From NCBI GenBank assembly GCA_963802275.1, contig CAWDIB010000004.1, positions 806,001-870,000 on the forward strand: a stretch of 64,000 nt of DNA, given 5' to 3'. The first letter of the stretch is position 1. Every line of letters begins with the position of its first letter. The notes beneath the pieces are model-generated. The model saw nothing but the letters and a program-made list of their open reading frames with translations. It had not been told where the DNA came from and did not search any database. Position numbers and translations under genes: made by a program. Below are positions 56,237 to 64,000 of this stretch, one piece after another. The stretch is from CAZMZW01 sp963802275 (lineage in GTDB: Bacteria; Chloroflexota; Anaerolineae; Anaerolineales; Anaerolineaceae).

Positions 56237-57073
56237 CTACACCATATCCGCAAAAAGCCGCTCGGTGCGTTTAAAGAAAAACAAGCCGCTGATGAGCAAA
56301 ATGAAAGACACGGTTACAGAAACCAGCAGGTCCAGCCCGGGCGGGTTGCCAACCCCCAGCAGTGCCCAGCGAAAGCCATTGACCACCCCGGCCATGGGAT
56401 TCAGCGAGTAAATCAACTGCCACTGGTCCGGGATCATTGAAGAGGAATAGACAATGGGTGTGATGAACATCCAGAATTGAGTGATGAAATGGGTGGCGTA
56501 GTTGATATCCCGGTAAAGGACGTTAAGTGCGGAAAGCCAAAGCCCCACCCCCATGGCCGTCACCAGCGCCAATAGGAGAAAAAGCGGCAGGGTCCAAATA
56601 TGAACGGTTGGTGCAACATGATAAAAGACCATCATGCCAAGCAAGACCACGAAGGCAATCAGAAAATCAACGATGCCGGCCAGGATGGTTGCCAGGGGCA
56701 GGATGATACGCGGAAAATAAATCTTGGTGATGATATGGGAACTGGAGACGAGGGATTTGCTGGCATCCAGCAATGCTTTTGAAAAGAGCGTCCAGGGCAG
56801 CAGCGCGGTGAAAGAAAAAATTGGGTACGGCACATTATCCGAGGGAACCTGGGCAAGCCCGCCGAAGAAAATACTGAAAACCACCATGGTCATAAAAGGC
56901 TGCAGGACCGCCCAACTGGCGCCCAGAAGGGTTTGTTTGTAACGTACCTTGAGGTCGCGCCAGGTCATGAAATAAACCAGTTCGCGGTAGATCCACAAGT
57001 CCTTTAGATCCAAGGCAGCCCACCCGGTGGATGGTTTGATGAGGATGACTTTATCGTCGGTTTTTAATGCCAA
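56237..57073 (-). CDS. wzm: Polysaccharide ABC exporter permease (Wzm/TagG)
   Basis: About 278 residues, six helices, ABC-2 family. RELVYFMTWRDLKVRYKQTLLGASWAVLQPF is the amphipathic gate helix typical of Wzm, followed by the conserved LNPMAGVVNGFRWALLG near the end. I place the start at a TTG at 57073, 16 bases after the upstream stop with GGAG 10 bases before it; a longer frame would run through the fcl gene and lacks family similarity. Confidence 0.9.
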   Translation of the reverse strand: MALKTDDKVILIKPSTGWAALDLKDLWIYRELVYFMTWRDLKVRYKQTLLGASWAVLQPFMTMVVFSIFFGGLAQVPSDNVPYPIFSFTALLPWTLFSKALLDASKSLVSSSHIITKIYFPRIILPLATILAGIVDFLIAFVVLLGMMVFYHVAPTVHIWTLPLFLLLALVTAMGVGLWLSALNVLYRDINYATHFITQFWMFITPIVYSSSMIPDQWQLIYSLNPMAGVVNGFRWALLGVGNPPGLDLLVSVTVSFILLISGLFFFKRTERLFADMV

Positions 57074-57089
57074 TTGAACTTCACTCCAC

Positions 57090-58046
57090 TTACTTGATCC
57101 TGCCCTTATTCGCTTCAAACCAGTCAATGGTATGGCGCAGGCCTTCTTCGAACGGCATCCCGGCTTTGAAGCCGAAATAGTCCATTGCCCGGCGGGTATC
57201 CAGACCGCGGCGCGGCTGGCCATTGGGTTTACTGGCATCCCAGGTAATACGGCCGGTATAACCCGTCAGGCGGGCAATGAGATTGGTCAGATCCTTGATG
57301 CTGATCTCGTACCCTGAACCCAAATTGACCGGCTCAGCCCCATTGTATTTTTCAGTGGCGAGCAGAATCCCCTCGGCTGCATCCTCCACATACAGGAATT
57401 CGCGGGTGGGCGAGCCATCCCCCCAGGCGATGATCTCCGGCAAGCCCCGTTCGCGCGCTTCAACACTTTTGCGGATGAGGGCCGGGATAACATGCGAGGA
57501 ATCCGGATGGAAGTTATCACCCGGGCCGTACAAATTGACCGGCAGCAGGAAGATGGCATTGTAGCCGTACTGCTGGCGGTAGGCCTGGGCCTGGACGAGC
57601 AGCATCTTTTTGGCCAGCCCGTAAGGGGCATTGGTTTCCTCTGGATAACCATCCCAGATGTTTTCCTCCCTAAAAGGCACGGGGGTGAACTTGGGGTAGG
57701 CACAGATGGTGCCGATGGCCACAAACTTTTCCACCTTGCGCTGCCAGGCGGCATGCATGAGCTGGACACCCATCATCAAGTTGTTGTAGAAGAATTCCGC
57801 CGGATGCTCACGGTTGGCGCCGATGCCGCCCACCTGGGCGGCCAGGTGAATGATGACATCCGGTTTGGAATCATCCAGCATCTGATGGATGGAATCGCGG
57901 TCAACCAGGTCATAATTATCAATGAGCGGGACGAAGATGTCAGTGGCGCCGCGCTCGCGCAGCTTGCGGCAGACAACCGAACCCAGGAAACCTGCACCAC
58001 CGGTGACGCAAAAACGGCGACTCTTAAAAAATTCAACAGCGGACAT
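57090..58046 (-). CDS. fcl: GDP-L-fucose synthase
   Basis: 318 residues. CVTGGAGFLGSVVCRKL, HLAAQVGGIGANREHPAEF, IGTICAYPKF, APYGLAKKMLLVQ (Tyr-x3-Lys) and NLYGPGDNFHPDSSHVIPALI are characteristic of the 3,5-epimerase/4-reductase that makes GDP-L-fucose from GDP-4-keto-6-deoxymannose. The ATG overlaps the regulator stop (TGATG). No GDP-mannose 4,6-dehydratase gene is in the window. Confidence 0.9.
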   Translation of the reverse strand: MSAVEFFKSRRFCVTGGAGFLGSVVCRKLRERGATDIFVPLIDNYDLVDRDSIHQMLDDSKPDVIIHLAAQVGGIGANREHPAEFFYNNLMMGVQLMHAAWQRKVEKFVAIGTICAYPKFTPVPFREENIWDGYPEETNAPYGLAKKMLLVQAQAYRQQYGYNAIFLLPVNLYGPGDNFHPDSSHVIPALIRKSVEARERGLPEIIAWGDGSPTREFLYVEDAAEGILLATEKYNGAEPVNLGSGYEISIKDLTNLIARLTGYTGRITWDASKPNGQPRRGLDTRRAMDYFGFKAGMPFEEGLRHTIDWFEANKGRIK

Positions 58047-58510
58047 CAAACAGTCTCCTCTTCAACAATGATTCTGAGGCCGACCACCTTGAGCATGGGG
58101 CTGTGGTGATCGTCAACCACATGCAGCCCCTGTTCCAGGCAGGTCAGGCGGCAAATATCCACCACCTCCCCCTCTCCTTCCAGCCGCACCTGTTGAAAAC
58201 CATTGTCCTTTATTTTGGCGATGGCTCGCAACGACCGTTCGCGCACCAGGCGGTAAAGCTTAAATGAGTTTTGAACATAATCCACCATCAGGCGGGCACG
58301 CAGGGCAATGCCTTCCGGGGTGATGATGTAGGACAGCTTGCGCCGCCCGGCTTTTTTCACCTTCACATAGCCCTTTTGGATGAGGCGCTTCATATGCCAG
58401 TTGATGGTGCCCACCGCCACACCCAAACGCTCGGCCAGGGTGGCCTGGGTGGTGTTGGGCTGGGATTCAATGTGTTCCAAAATGGTGAGGTCGGCTTCGC
58501 TGGATTGCAT
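58046..58510 (-). CDS. Winged-helix transcriptional regulator of the polysaccharide locus
   Basis: About 154 residues. The N-terminal MarR/ArsR-like winged helix (about 8-75) has TQATLAERLGVAVGTINWHMKRL as recognition region and a basic wing (VKKAGRRKLSYIITPEG). The C-terminal part (EGEVVDICRLTCLEQGLHVVDDHHSP) may bind a signal. The ATG at 58510 is required because the promoter lies upstream within the longer frame. First gene of the glycan operon and coupled to fcl, hence probably autoregulatory. Confidence 0.85.
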   Translation of the reverse strand: MQSSEADLTILEHIESQPNTTQATLAERLGVAVGTINWHMKRLIQKGYVKVKKAGRRKLSYIITPEGIALRARLMVDYVQNSFKLYRLVRERSLRAIAKIKDNGFQQVRLEGEGEVVDICRLTCLEQGLHVVDDHHSPMLKVVGLRIIVEEETV

Positions 58511-58520
58511 CAAAGGATAA

Positions 58521-58567
58521 CCAATATTCAATGGTTGAATTATAAACCTGCTCTTGAATATGGTCAA
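58521..58567 (-). promoter_or_regulatory. Glycan operon promoter with flanking inverted repeat (candidate operator)
   Basis: TTGACC (58562-58567) and TATAAT (58539-58544) with a 17-bp spacer on the minus strand. CCAATATTCAA (58521-58531) and TTGAATATGG (58554-58563) form an inverted repeat, with one unpaired base, flanking the -10 element. Binding of the regulator encoded just downstream is inferred. Confidence 0.7.
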
Positions 58568-58642
58568 GTATTAATAAAGTAAATCAATCTTCAAAAAGCA
58601 GTTACAAAAAAGAGATGAGGAAAAAACGAGGCTATTTAAGAC

Positions 58643-60658
58643 TCATTGAAATAAATAATATTCTCCAACATTAAAAATTGCTCTAGATCCATTATTACAA
58701 TTGTTAATGGGGTTACCTTTCGAATTTACGAATAAAAAATCTGCATTTAGGTTTGACTTTAATTTGATCAATTCGGAAAGCCTCTCGCAAGGCAACCCAA
58801 AATTCTCAGTAATTTTTTTTAATTCCCAATAGGTTTGATACCATGATTTTAATTTGTCATAATCACGATAGGCAAATTGGCCACTGTCCTTGAAATTGAA
58901 AACAAGAGGTCGAAGAGCAGCATAGCGAATTTCGTAAAACTCAACTGTTTCAACACCGTCCCATGTGTACGAAAGAATTTTTGAACCCGGGGGGGTCATG
59001 ATTTCAATCGATTTTATGGCTTGTGATTTGTTTTCAATATCCCTACAATCAGATGATGAATCCGTATTGAAAGGTTTAATTTTTTGCCATTCATATATAA
59101 GAATATTTCTCTCCAAAAAAGAATAAATACTTATTAAAACGAGCCCAAAAATAATTATCAAATTCTTGATGTTTTTCCCTCTTGATCTCAAATACAAATT
59201 CGAAAATGTTATTACTATTACCAGGAGCATTAATGGATAAATGAATCTAATCCCGCGTGTCAATACAACTTCAAATGGGATTAATCGAAAAATTTTTTCA
59301 ACAAGTCTTTCAACAAACGGAATAAGAATGCTTACGAATAGAATTCCAGCTGACCAAATCAATATGAGTCTTATTTGTTCTTTAATTTCTTTTGAGAATA
59401 ATATGAAAGAAATAAAAATGGACATAAGGGCAAAGATAAAAATGCCATTCATTAATGTCATCTTTACGAATGAAATCAGCACCTCACCAACATTAAATAT
59501 ATTGTTTGGAAAAAAATTCTTTAAGACATAAATAACAAAATCATAATCTATTGATGAACCGTATTGATGCCCGGGTAAGAAATTGATTGCATAAGGGGTG
59601 ATTAAAACCATGAATAAGAATCCTTGACCAAGGAGCATGGTTATTTTTTTTAACCTTGACCATTCCTCTGGAAGAAATGCAACAAATCCGAGAAAAAAAC
59701 AAAAACCCCATATTAATCCACTAAAAGAGTGCAGATAAACCGACAAAGCAGTCAAGATCATTAAGTAATGCCATTTTCGAGGTTCATTTTTCCATTTCAT
59801 TGCGTAATAAAGCAAAAACGGCAAAAAAGTCTGAAAAAGGAATCTTGGCAATGGAAGCCAAACACCCCAACGTTCCTGATTTAAGGATATTGGAATAGAA
59901 ATGATTATTGATAGGAAAAAAGCCCAAAATCTATTCTTCAATAATAATTTCCCAAGGATATAAAAGCCTAGTAAATGAAAGAACACATGTGGGAGGATAA
60001 GAATTTGAAAAGAATATCCGTAATTATTTGTAAAAAAGAATAATAGCCTTATAAGCAAAATATGAAAGCCCAGATAGATTTCAAAGTTTTTCATTTCCCC
60101 ATAAAGAACATCGTTTGTAAATAATTCCGGGTGATCCAGAGCAGCTACTCCAGTTGTATAGGTTGCCGCATCTCCGCCCAACTCAATGAATTTATTTTGA
60201 TTTTGGCAAGGATTATAAAAAAATAGGCATGCGATTAGAAGGAAAATAACTACTATTCCGAAATCCCAATAGTTAACACGATCGAGCTTCTTCCTTTCCT
60301 GTTCAATTTCATTGGGTACTTCCAAATTGAAATGTTTTCCCAAACGACATCGGAGCAGTTTAATAGAATCGCCAATTTTTTTTGATATATTCTCCGAGAG
60401 ATTTTTATTTCTATCCAGCAAAAACACCAACCCGATGAGGCTCAATCCGATTATGAGCAAGAATAAACCCAAATACTGCAGCCGATCCACCCAGTAGGTT
60501 TTGAGCGCATAATTTAACCAGTCAGATAATAAGCCAATGAGGAATTCATTCAGCGAACGAAATAAAAAAAGAATTCCCACCATGATCCCGGATAAACCGG
60601 AAATCATGAGAAGAGGGTATTTTTTAAACATTGGGGATAATTTGCCTGGTTTTTTCAT
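58643..60658 (-). CDS. Large polytopic membrane protein, GT-C-like, AT-rich
   Basis: 671 residues with about a dozen helices. An extracytoplasmic segment after the third helix has GGDAATYTTGVAALDHPELF with acidic residues, and the C-terminal 130 residues are soluble. Topology resembles lipid-linked-sugar glycosyltransferases, but no definite family is recognised. Codons are distinctly A/T-rich (many AAA, ATT, TTT) compared with neighbours, suggesting recent acquisition. Not in the promoter unit that drives the glycan operon. Confidence 0.65.
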   Translation of the reverse strand: MKKPGKLSPMFKKYPLLMISGLSGIMVGILFLFRSLNEFLIGLLSDWLNYALKTYWVDRLQYLGLFLLIIGLSLIGLVFLLDRNKNLSENISKKIGDSIKLLRCRLGKHFNLEVPNEIEQERKKLDRVNYWDFGIVVIFLLIACLFFYNPCQNQNKFIELGGDAATYTTGVAALDHPELFTNDVLYGEMKNFEIYLGFHILLIRLLFFFTNNYGYSFQILILPHVFFHLLGFYILGKLLLKNRFWAFFLSIIISIPISLNQERWGVWLPLPRFLFQTFLPFLLYYAMKWKNEPRKWHYLMILTALSVYLHSFSGLIWGFCFFLGFVAFLPEEWSRLKKITMLLGQGFLFMVLITPYAINFLPGHQYGSSIDYDFVIYVLKNFFPNNIFNVGEVLISFVKMTLMNGIFIFALMSIFISFILFSKEIKEQIRLILIWSAGILFVSILIPFVERLVEKIFRLIPFEVVLTRGIRFIYPLMLLVIVITFSNLYLRSRGKNIKNLIIIFGLVLISIYSFLERNILIYEWQKIKPFNTDSSSDCRDIENKSQAIKSIEIMTPPGSKILSYTWDGVETVEFYEIRYAALRPLVFNFKDSGQFAYRDYDKLKSWYQTYWELKKITENFGLPCERLSELIKLKSNLNADFLFVNSKGNPINNCNNGSRAIFNVGEYYLFQ

Positions 60659-60695
60659 TGCCCTAAAAAATTAGATGGGTAAATAAAGAGGTGAT

Positions 60696-61322
60696 CTATT
60701 TTTTTGTAAATAGAAAAATATGGTTCAATCCAAATTGAAACCCATGATGAGCCATGTATGTAAATCCGGCATTCTGACACAGAGTAACCACTTCTCTCGT
60801 CCACATACCACCCTGTTCACCTGCCTTCATTCCGCCCCGCTGCTTATCTTCACTGTACCACCAGATGGCATGACCGATATTCCCAAGGATGGGATCGATC
60901 ATGGTGATGATCACTTTTCCATCCGGTTTGAGCAATCGTCTTGCCTCCCTGAGCACCTCCAGCCGGTTGGGAATGTGATTCAAACAGGCAATAAAGGTAA
61001 TGGTATCGAAGCTCTTATCTTCAAAGGGCAGGTCGGCGGTATCCTGCACAACCAACGCACCGCCCCCCCAGTCAAACACATCAACACCTACACCATTGCT
61101 GTATTTTTTCACGAGGGTATTAGGACCAGCACCGATATCCAGCAAGTATCCTGAAATGAAGGGCAGTACTTTTTGAATTCGTTCCTCTTCCAGGGTTGTC
61201 CAACCGAATTTCGGCAGCCACTTCTGGTCAAACAGCACAAAGCGGAATGGAATGCCAATGAAATCCCAAAAGGATTGAAGAAGATTCTTTTTCTTTATGA
61301 CCTGGCTGGAAGTAGATTGCAT
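60696..61322 (-). CDS. SAM-dependent methyltransferase, type 11
   Basis: 208 residues. LLDIGAGPNTLVKKY, GVDVFDWGG, ADLPFEDKSFDTITFIACLNHI and LLKPDGKVIITMI define the fold. Shares a probable transcript with the membrane protein 37 bases downstream. Substrate unknown; ubiquinone-type and sugar methylation are both compatible with the sequence. Confidence 0.85.
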   Translation of the reverse strand: MQSTSSQVIKKKNLLQSFWDFIGIPFRFVLFDQKWLPKFGWTTLEEERIQKVLPFISGYLLDIGAGPNTLVKKYSNGVGVDVFDWGGGALVVQDTADLPFEDKSFDTITFIACLNHIPNRLEVLREARRLLKPDGKVIITMIDPILGNIGHAIWWYSEDKQRGGMKAGEQGGMWTREVVTLCQNAGFTYMAHHGFQFGLNHIFLFTKK

Positions 61323-61469
61323 ATGGATAAGTTTATCAATTATTTCTTTCTATAACAAAAAGATTAGCCGACCGTGAGATTCCTGGCTTTCAATGATTCA
61401 TTTTTTATTAAATCGAGGTCCAATTTCACAAAATCACCACAAGGTACAATTATTCAAACAGGTTTGCAA

Positions 61470-61949
61470 ATGCCTTATCTTAGTGAAGAATCCATCATAT
61501 TAAACCTGACAGTTGAAAGTTCAACTGTAGCCATTCTCGCATTAGCCAGCTTGCTGGAGAAAAAAGGGCGCGTCAACATACATTTTGGTCCATCAGCCAT
61601 ACAGCGTGAACAATCCTTTCCCACCGGGGTGCCCACCCAGCCATACGCTATCGCCTTCCCGCATGCGGAACCATCCACTGTGTATCAGTCCTCGCTGGCC
61701 ATCGCCACACTTGCCCATCCGGTCTCATTCGGAAGTATGGAGGAACCCAACAAGGAATTGCCGGTGCGGGCAGTTTTTTTGCTGGCCAACCGGAATCCAC
61801 GTGAGCATGTGAACGTACTCAAAAAGCTTTCACGATTCTTTAAAAAACCAGATCACCTGGACCGGCTGCTGCAGATAAGTGAAAAGATAGAAGTGGTGAA
61901 CTGGCTGCAAGAAGCGGTATTTCCGCCATCTTTTTCAAAGAACGCTTAG
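61470..61949 (+). CDS. Orphan PTS EIIA domain, fructose/mannitol type
   Basis: 159 residues. The EIIA type-2 fold is indicated by LLEKKGRVN, PYAIAFPHAEPSTV with the phospho-accepting His65, and a later VRAVFLLANRNPREHVNVLKKLSRFF. No EIIB or EIIC gene adjoins, so it may act as a regulatory phosphocarrier or depend on a system elsewhere. The ATG at 61470 is preferred over a longer start lacking family similarity. Its stop overlaps the convergent E2 gene by 4 bases. Confidence 0.82.
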   Translation: MPYLSEESIILNLTVESSTVAILALASLLEKKGRVNIHFGPSAIQREQSFPTGVPTQPYAIAFPHAEPSTVYQSSLAIATLAHPVSFGSMEEPNKELPVRAVFLLANRNPREHVNVLKKLSRFFKKPDHLDRLLQISEKIEVVNWLQEAVFPPSFSKNA

Positions 61950-63145
61950 AAATCCTGCCCTTCCTCCAGAATTTGCCGCATTCGATTGAGGAACTTTGCC
62001 GCCATGACCCCATCCGCTACGCGATGGTCAACCGACAGGGTCAGCTTCATCATTTCCCGAATGGAAATTGAAGAATCATCACTGACTACCAGTTGTTTGC
62101 GGATGGAGCCGACCGCCAGGATGGCCACCTCGGGCGGGTTGATGATGGCTGCAAATTCGTCCACCTGGTACATGCCCAAGTTTGAAATGGTGAAGCGGCC
62201 GGGGCGGGTCATTGATTGCCGGCCGGCGCGGGCAGCATCCACGGCCTGGCGGATGCTGGATGACAATTCACGAAGCGGCAACTGGTCACAATCTTCGATG
62301 ACCGGCACCACCAATCCATCTTCAACTGCCACCGCCACACCGATGTCAATATGATCGGATAAATGGATTCCCTCCTCTGTATAAGTTGCGTACATCTCAG
62401 GGAAATCCTTCAGCGCGAGAGCCGCCGCCCTGACAACCAGGCAGGTGACCGATATGGTTTCGACTTTGGACAGGTTGAACTTTTCATTCATCTGCTTCAG
62501 CGTTTGCAATGCCGGACCCATATCAACTGAAACGGATATATAGAAATGCGGGATGGTCTGCTTGCTGTGCTGCAAACGCTGGGCAGCCACCTTGCGAATC
62601 TTGTTCAATGGAATGATGCCTTTCCCTTTTTGTGCAGAGGTGGCCAGTTTTTTTGCAGCCGCCATAGGTTGGTGAGCCAGGTAATCCCTTACATCTTTTT
62701 CCACGATCCTGCCCAGCGGTCCGCTGCCCTGGAGTTTCTCCAGCGCAATATTATTTTCTGCGGCAATCTTTTTTGCCTTGGGTGAAATGCGGACACGATC
62801 TACCCGTACGATAGCGGTCTTTTGTATTTCTTCTTTTTCTACAGGCGTATGGATGACATCACCTTTATCATCCGCTGTCTTTTGGGTGGACGGGTCAATT
62901 TCATCCTGCCTGTCGCCAATAAAAGCGATCTCGGTCAGGATCTTTACTTCGGTATCATCGGGATAAATGACCTTGACCAGCCAGCCATCCGCGGGTGCCG
63001 GCACCTCAACCACCGCCTTCTCGGTTTCCACCTCGCACAAGGCATCGCCCTTTTTAACCGCCTGACCTTCTTTGATTACCCAGCGGACAATGCGGCCAGT
63101 TTCGTAATCCTGGCCAACCTGAGGCATGAGAACTTTGGTTATCAT
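61946..63145 (-). CDS. pdhC: 2-oxoacid dehydrogenase E2 component (dihydrolipoamide acyltransferase)
   Basis: Transfers the acyl group from lipoate to CoA. 399 residues: one lipoyl domain with Lys43 in VETEKAVVEV, a peripheral subunit-binding domain at about 115-155 (RVRISPKAKKIAAENNI, GPLGRIVEKDV), and the catalytic domain ending in DHRVADGV (His-x3-Asp-Gly). A flexible linker separates the modules. Starts 18 bases after the restored E1-beta stop. Could serve pyruvate, acetoin or branched-chain acids; sequence alone does not decide. Confidence 0.92.
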   Translation of the reverse strand: MITKVLMPQVGQDYETGRIVRWVIKEGQAVKKGDALCEVETEKAVVEVPAPADGWLVKVIYPDDTEVKILTEIAFIGDRQDEIDPSTQKTADDKGDVIHTPVEKEEIQKTAIVRVDRVRISPKAKKIAAENNIALEKLQGSGPLGRIVEKDVRDYLAHQPMAAAKKLATSAQKGKGIIPLNKIRKVAAQRLQHSKQTIPHFYISVSVDMGPALQTLKQMNEKFNLSKVETISVTCLVVRAAALALKDFPEMYATYTEEGIHLSDHIDIGVAVAVEDGLVVPVIEDCDQLPLRELSSSIRQAVDAARAGRQSMTRPGRFTISNLGMYQVDEFAAIINPPEVAILAVGSIRKQLVVSDDSSISIREMMKLTLSVDHRVADGVMAAKFLNRMRQILEEGQDF

Positions 63146-63163
63146 GATCTATGCTCCAATTTT

Positions 63164-64000
63164 TTAGAAAAGGGAACGGACACCACTGACGATGTCCTCA
63201 ACCGAGGGTACACACAGCTTTTCAAGGTCCAGATTGTAGGGGATGGTGGTGTTCCGTGCCGGCGATCCTGAGTACGGGTGCATCCAGCGCATCGAAGGCT
63301 TCTTCCATGATCAGCGCGGAAATATCCCCGCCCACCCCACCGCGTTTGACCGCTTCGTGAACAATGGCGACGCGGCTGGTTTTATTTACCGATTCCAGGA
63401 TGGCGTTTTTATCCAGCGGGTGAAGCGTGCGCAAATCCAGCACTTCTGCATCAATTCCATCCGCGGCAAGTTGTTCAGCCGCTTCCAGGCAGCGATGGGT
63501 CATCAGTGAGTAGGTGATAAGGGTGACATCCTTACCTTGACGTTTTACATCCGCTTGTCCCAATGGGATGAGATATTCACCATCAGGCACCTCCCCTTCT
63601 GTCAAATACAGCAACTTATGTTCAATAAAAACCACCGGTTCATCCTCACGAATGGAGGATTTTAAAAGCCCCTTGGCATCATAAGGTGTGGAAGGCATGA
63701 CCACCTTCAAACCCGGCATGTGATAAAACATGGCCTCCAGGCTCTGCGAATGCTGTCCGGCCAGCCCATTACCCGAGCCGCCCTGGGTACGCACCACCAT
63801 CGGTACTTTGGCCTGCCCACCGCTCATAAAATTCCATTTGGCAGCCTGGTTCATCAGCTGGTCGAGGGTCATCAGGGCAAAATCCACAAACATCAGTTCC
63901 ACCACCGGGCGCGTACCCAGCATGGCAGCTCCCGCTCCCATGCCAATGAAGGATGCTTCGGAGATAGGGGTGTCAATCACCCGTTCAGCACCAAATTCCG
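63164..64000 (-). CDS. pdhB: 2-oxoacid dehydrogenase E1 component, beta subunit, frameshifted; N-terminus beyond window edge
   Basis: Thiamine-diphosphate-dependent decarboxylase subunit. The 5' end lies beyond base 64000. Visible: RVIDTPISEASFIGMGAGAAM, ELMFVDFALMTLDQLMNQAAKW, GGSGNGLAGQHSQSLEAMFYHMPG. One extra base at 63257 shifts the frame to an early stop at 63222; removing it restores the conserved end RNTTIPYNLDLEKL and a stop at 63164, 18 bases before E2. Precedes and is co-transcribed with E2. Confidence 0.87.

Noticed and set aside
56237..57238. A longer exporter permease starting at 57238
   Set aside because: The extra N-terminal residues overlap the conserved end of fcl and lack similarity; a TTG at 57073 with GGAG upstream gives the normal family length.
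1..64000. CRISPR arrays, insertion sequences, integrases, phage genes or rRNA
   Set aside because: I read through for direct repeats with spacers, transposase motifs and rRNA-like stretches and found none.

Overview
This window looks like chromosome from an anaerobic Chloroflexota bacterium of the Anaerolineae type. That is an inference from gene content: a T-box in front of serS, a PIN-TRAM / cysS / rlmB block, a TPP-riboswitch thiamine operon, DUF2085 and DUF4126 membrane proteins, and a very large surface-glycan locus. No marker gene such as rRNA is present to prove it. No phage, insertion sequence or CRISPR array was seen.

Layout. (1) 1-8.2 kb: ftsK (running off the left edge), an ECF sigma / anti-sigma pair, serS behind a T-box leader, then the convergent operon PIN-TRAM - cysS - rlmB. 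(2) 8.3-12.5 kb: tRNA-Glu(CTC) with a near-consensus promoter, a small membrane protein, an M1-type lipoprotein peptidase, a 418-bp intergenic stretch with strong hairpins and a possible micro-ORF, and the DUF2085 and DUF4126 genes. (3) 12.5-17.6 kb: a riboswitch-controlled thiamine operon (thiamine pyrophosphokinase, binding protein, fused permease, ATPase) whose last gene is a DUF402 protein. (4) 17.6-23.4 kb: a PfkB kinase, a lipid-kinase-like protein, a helicase-associated domain protein, a KBL-type aminotransferase and a YkvA-like protein. (5) 23.5-58.6 kb: about 35 kb of almost entirely minus-strand surface-polysaccharide genes. They are headed by a winged-helix regulator with its own promoter and a candidate operator, followed by a GDP-fucose synthase homologue, a Wzm/Wzt exporter, PseB, two NeuB-family synthases, three CTP-dependent sugar nucleotidyltransferases (one fused to a KdsC-like phosphatase), a radical-SAM/SPASM protein, many glycosyltransferases and methyltransferases. 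One plus-strand oligopeptide-type binding lipoprotein interrupts the run. (6) 58.6-61.3 kb: an AT-rich multispanning membrane protein and a methyltransferase. (7) 61.4-64 kb: an orphan PTS EIIA domain and the E2 and E1-beta genes of a 2-oxoacid dehydrogenase, the last running off the right edge.

How the genes work together. The glycan locus appears to make CMP-activated nonulosonic-acid-like sugars (NeuB and NeuA/KdsC families) and a PseB-derived 6-deoxy amino sugar. These would be assembled by GT2, GT4 and capsule-type transferases and exported by the ABC-2 system. Aminotransferase, N-acetyltransferase and hydrolysing-epimerase steps of the classical pseudaminic and legionaminic pathways are not visible here, so the pathways are incomplete or different.

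A striking global property is nine single-base frameshifts in eight otherwise intact genes (cysS, kbl, a GT2, a capsule gene, neuB, a radical SAM gene with two, neuA-kdsC, E1-beta). Eight are insertions and one is a deletion. In every case correcting one base restores a full-length, conserved protein. Uncorrected consensus errors are the most economical explanation, but the reads should be checked. I annotate the restored spans.
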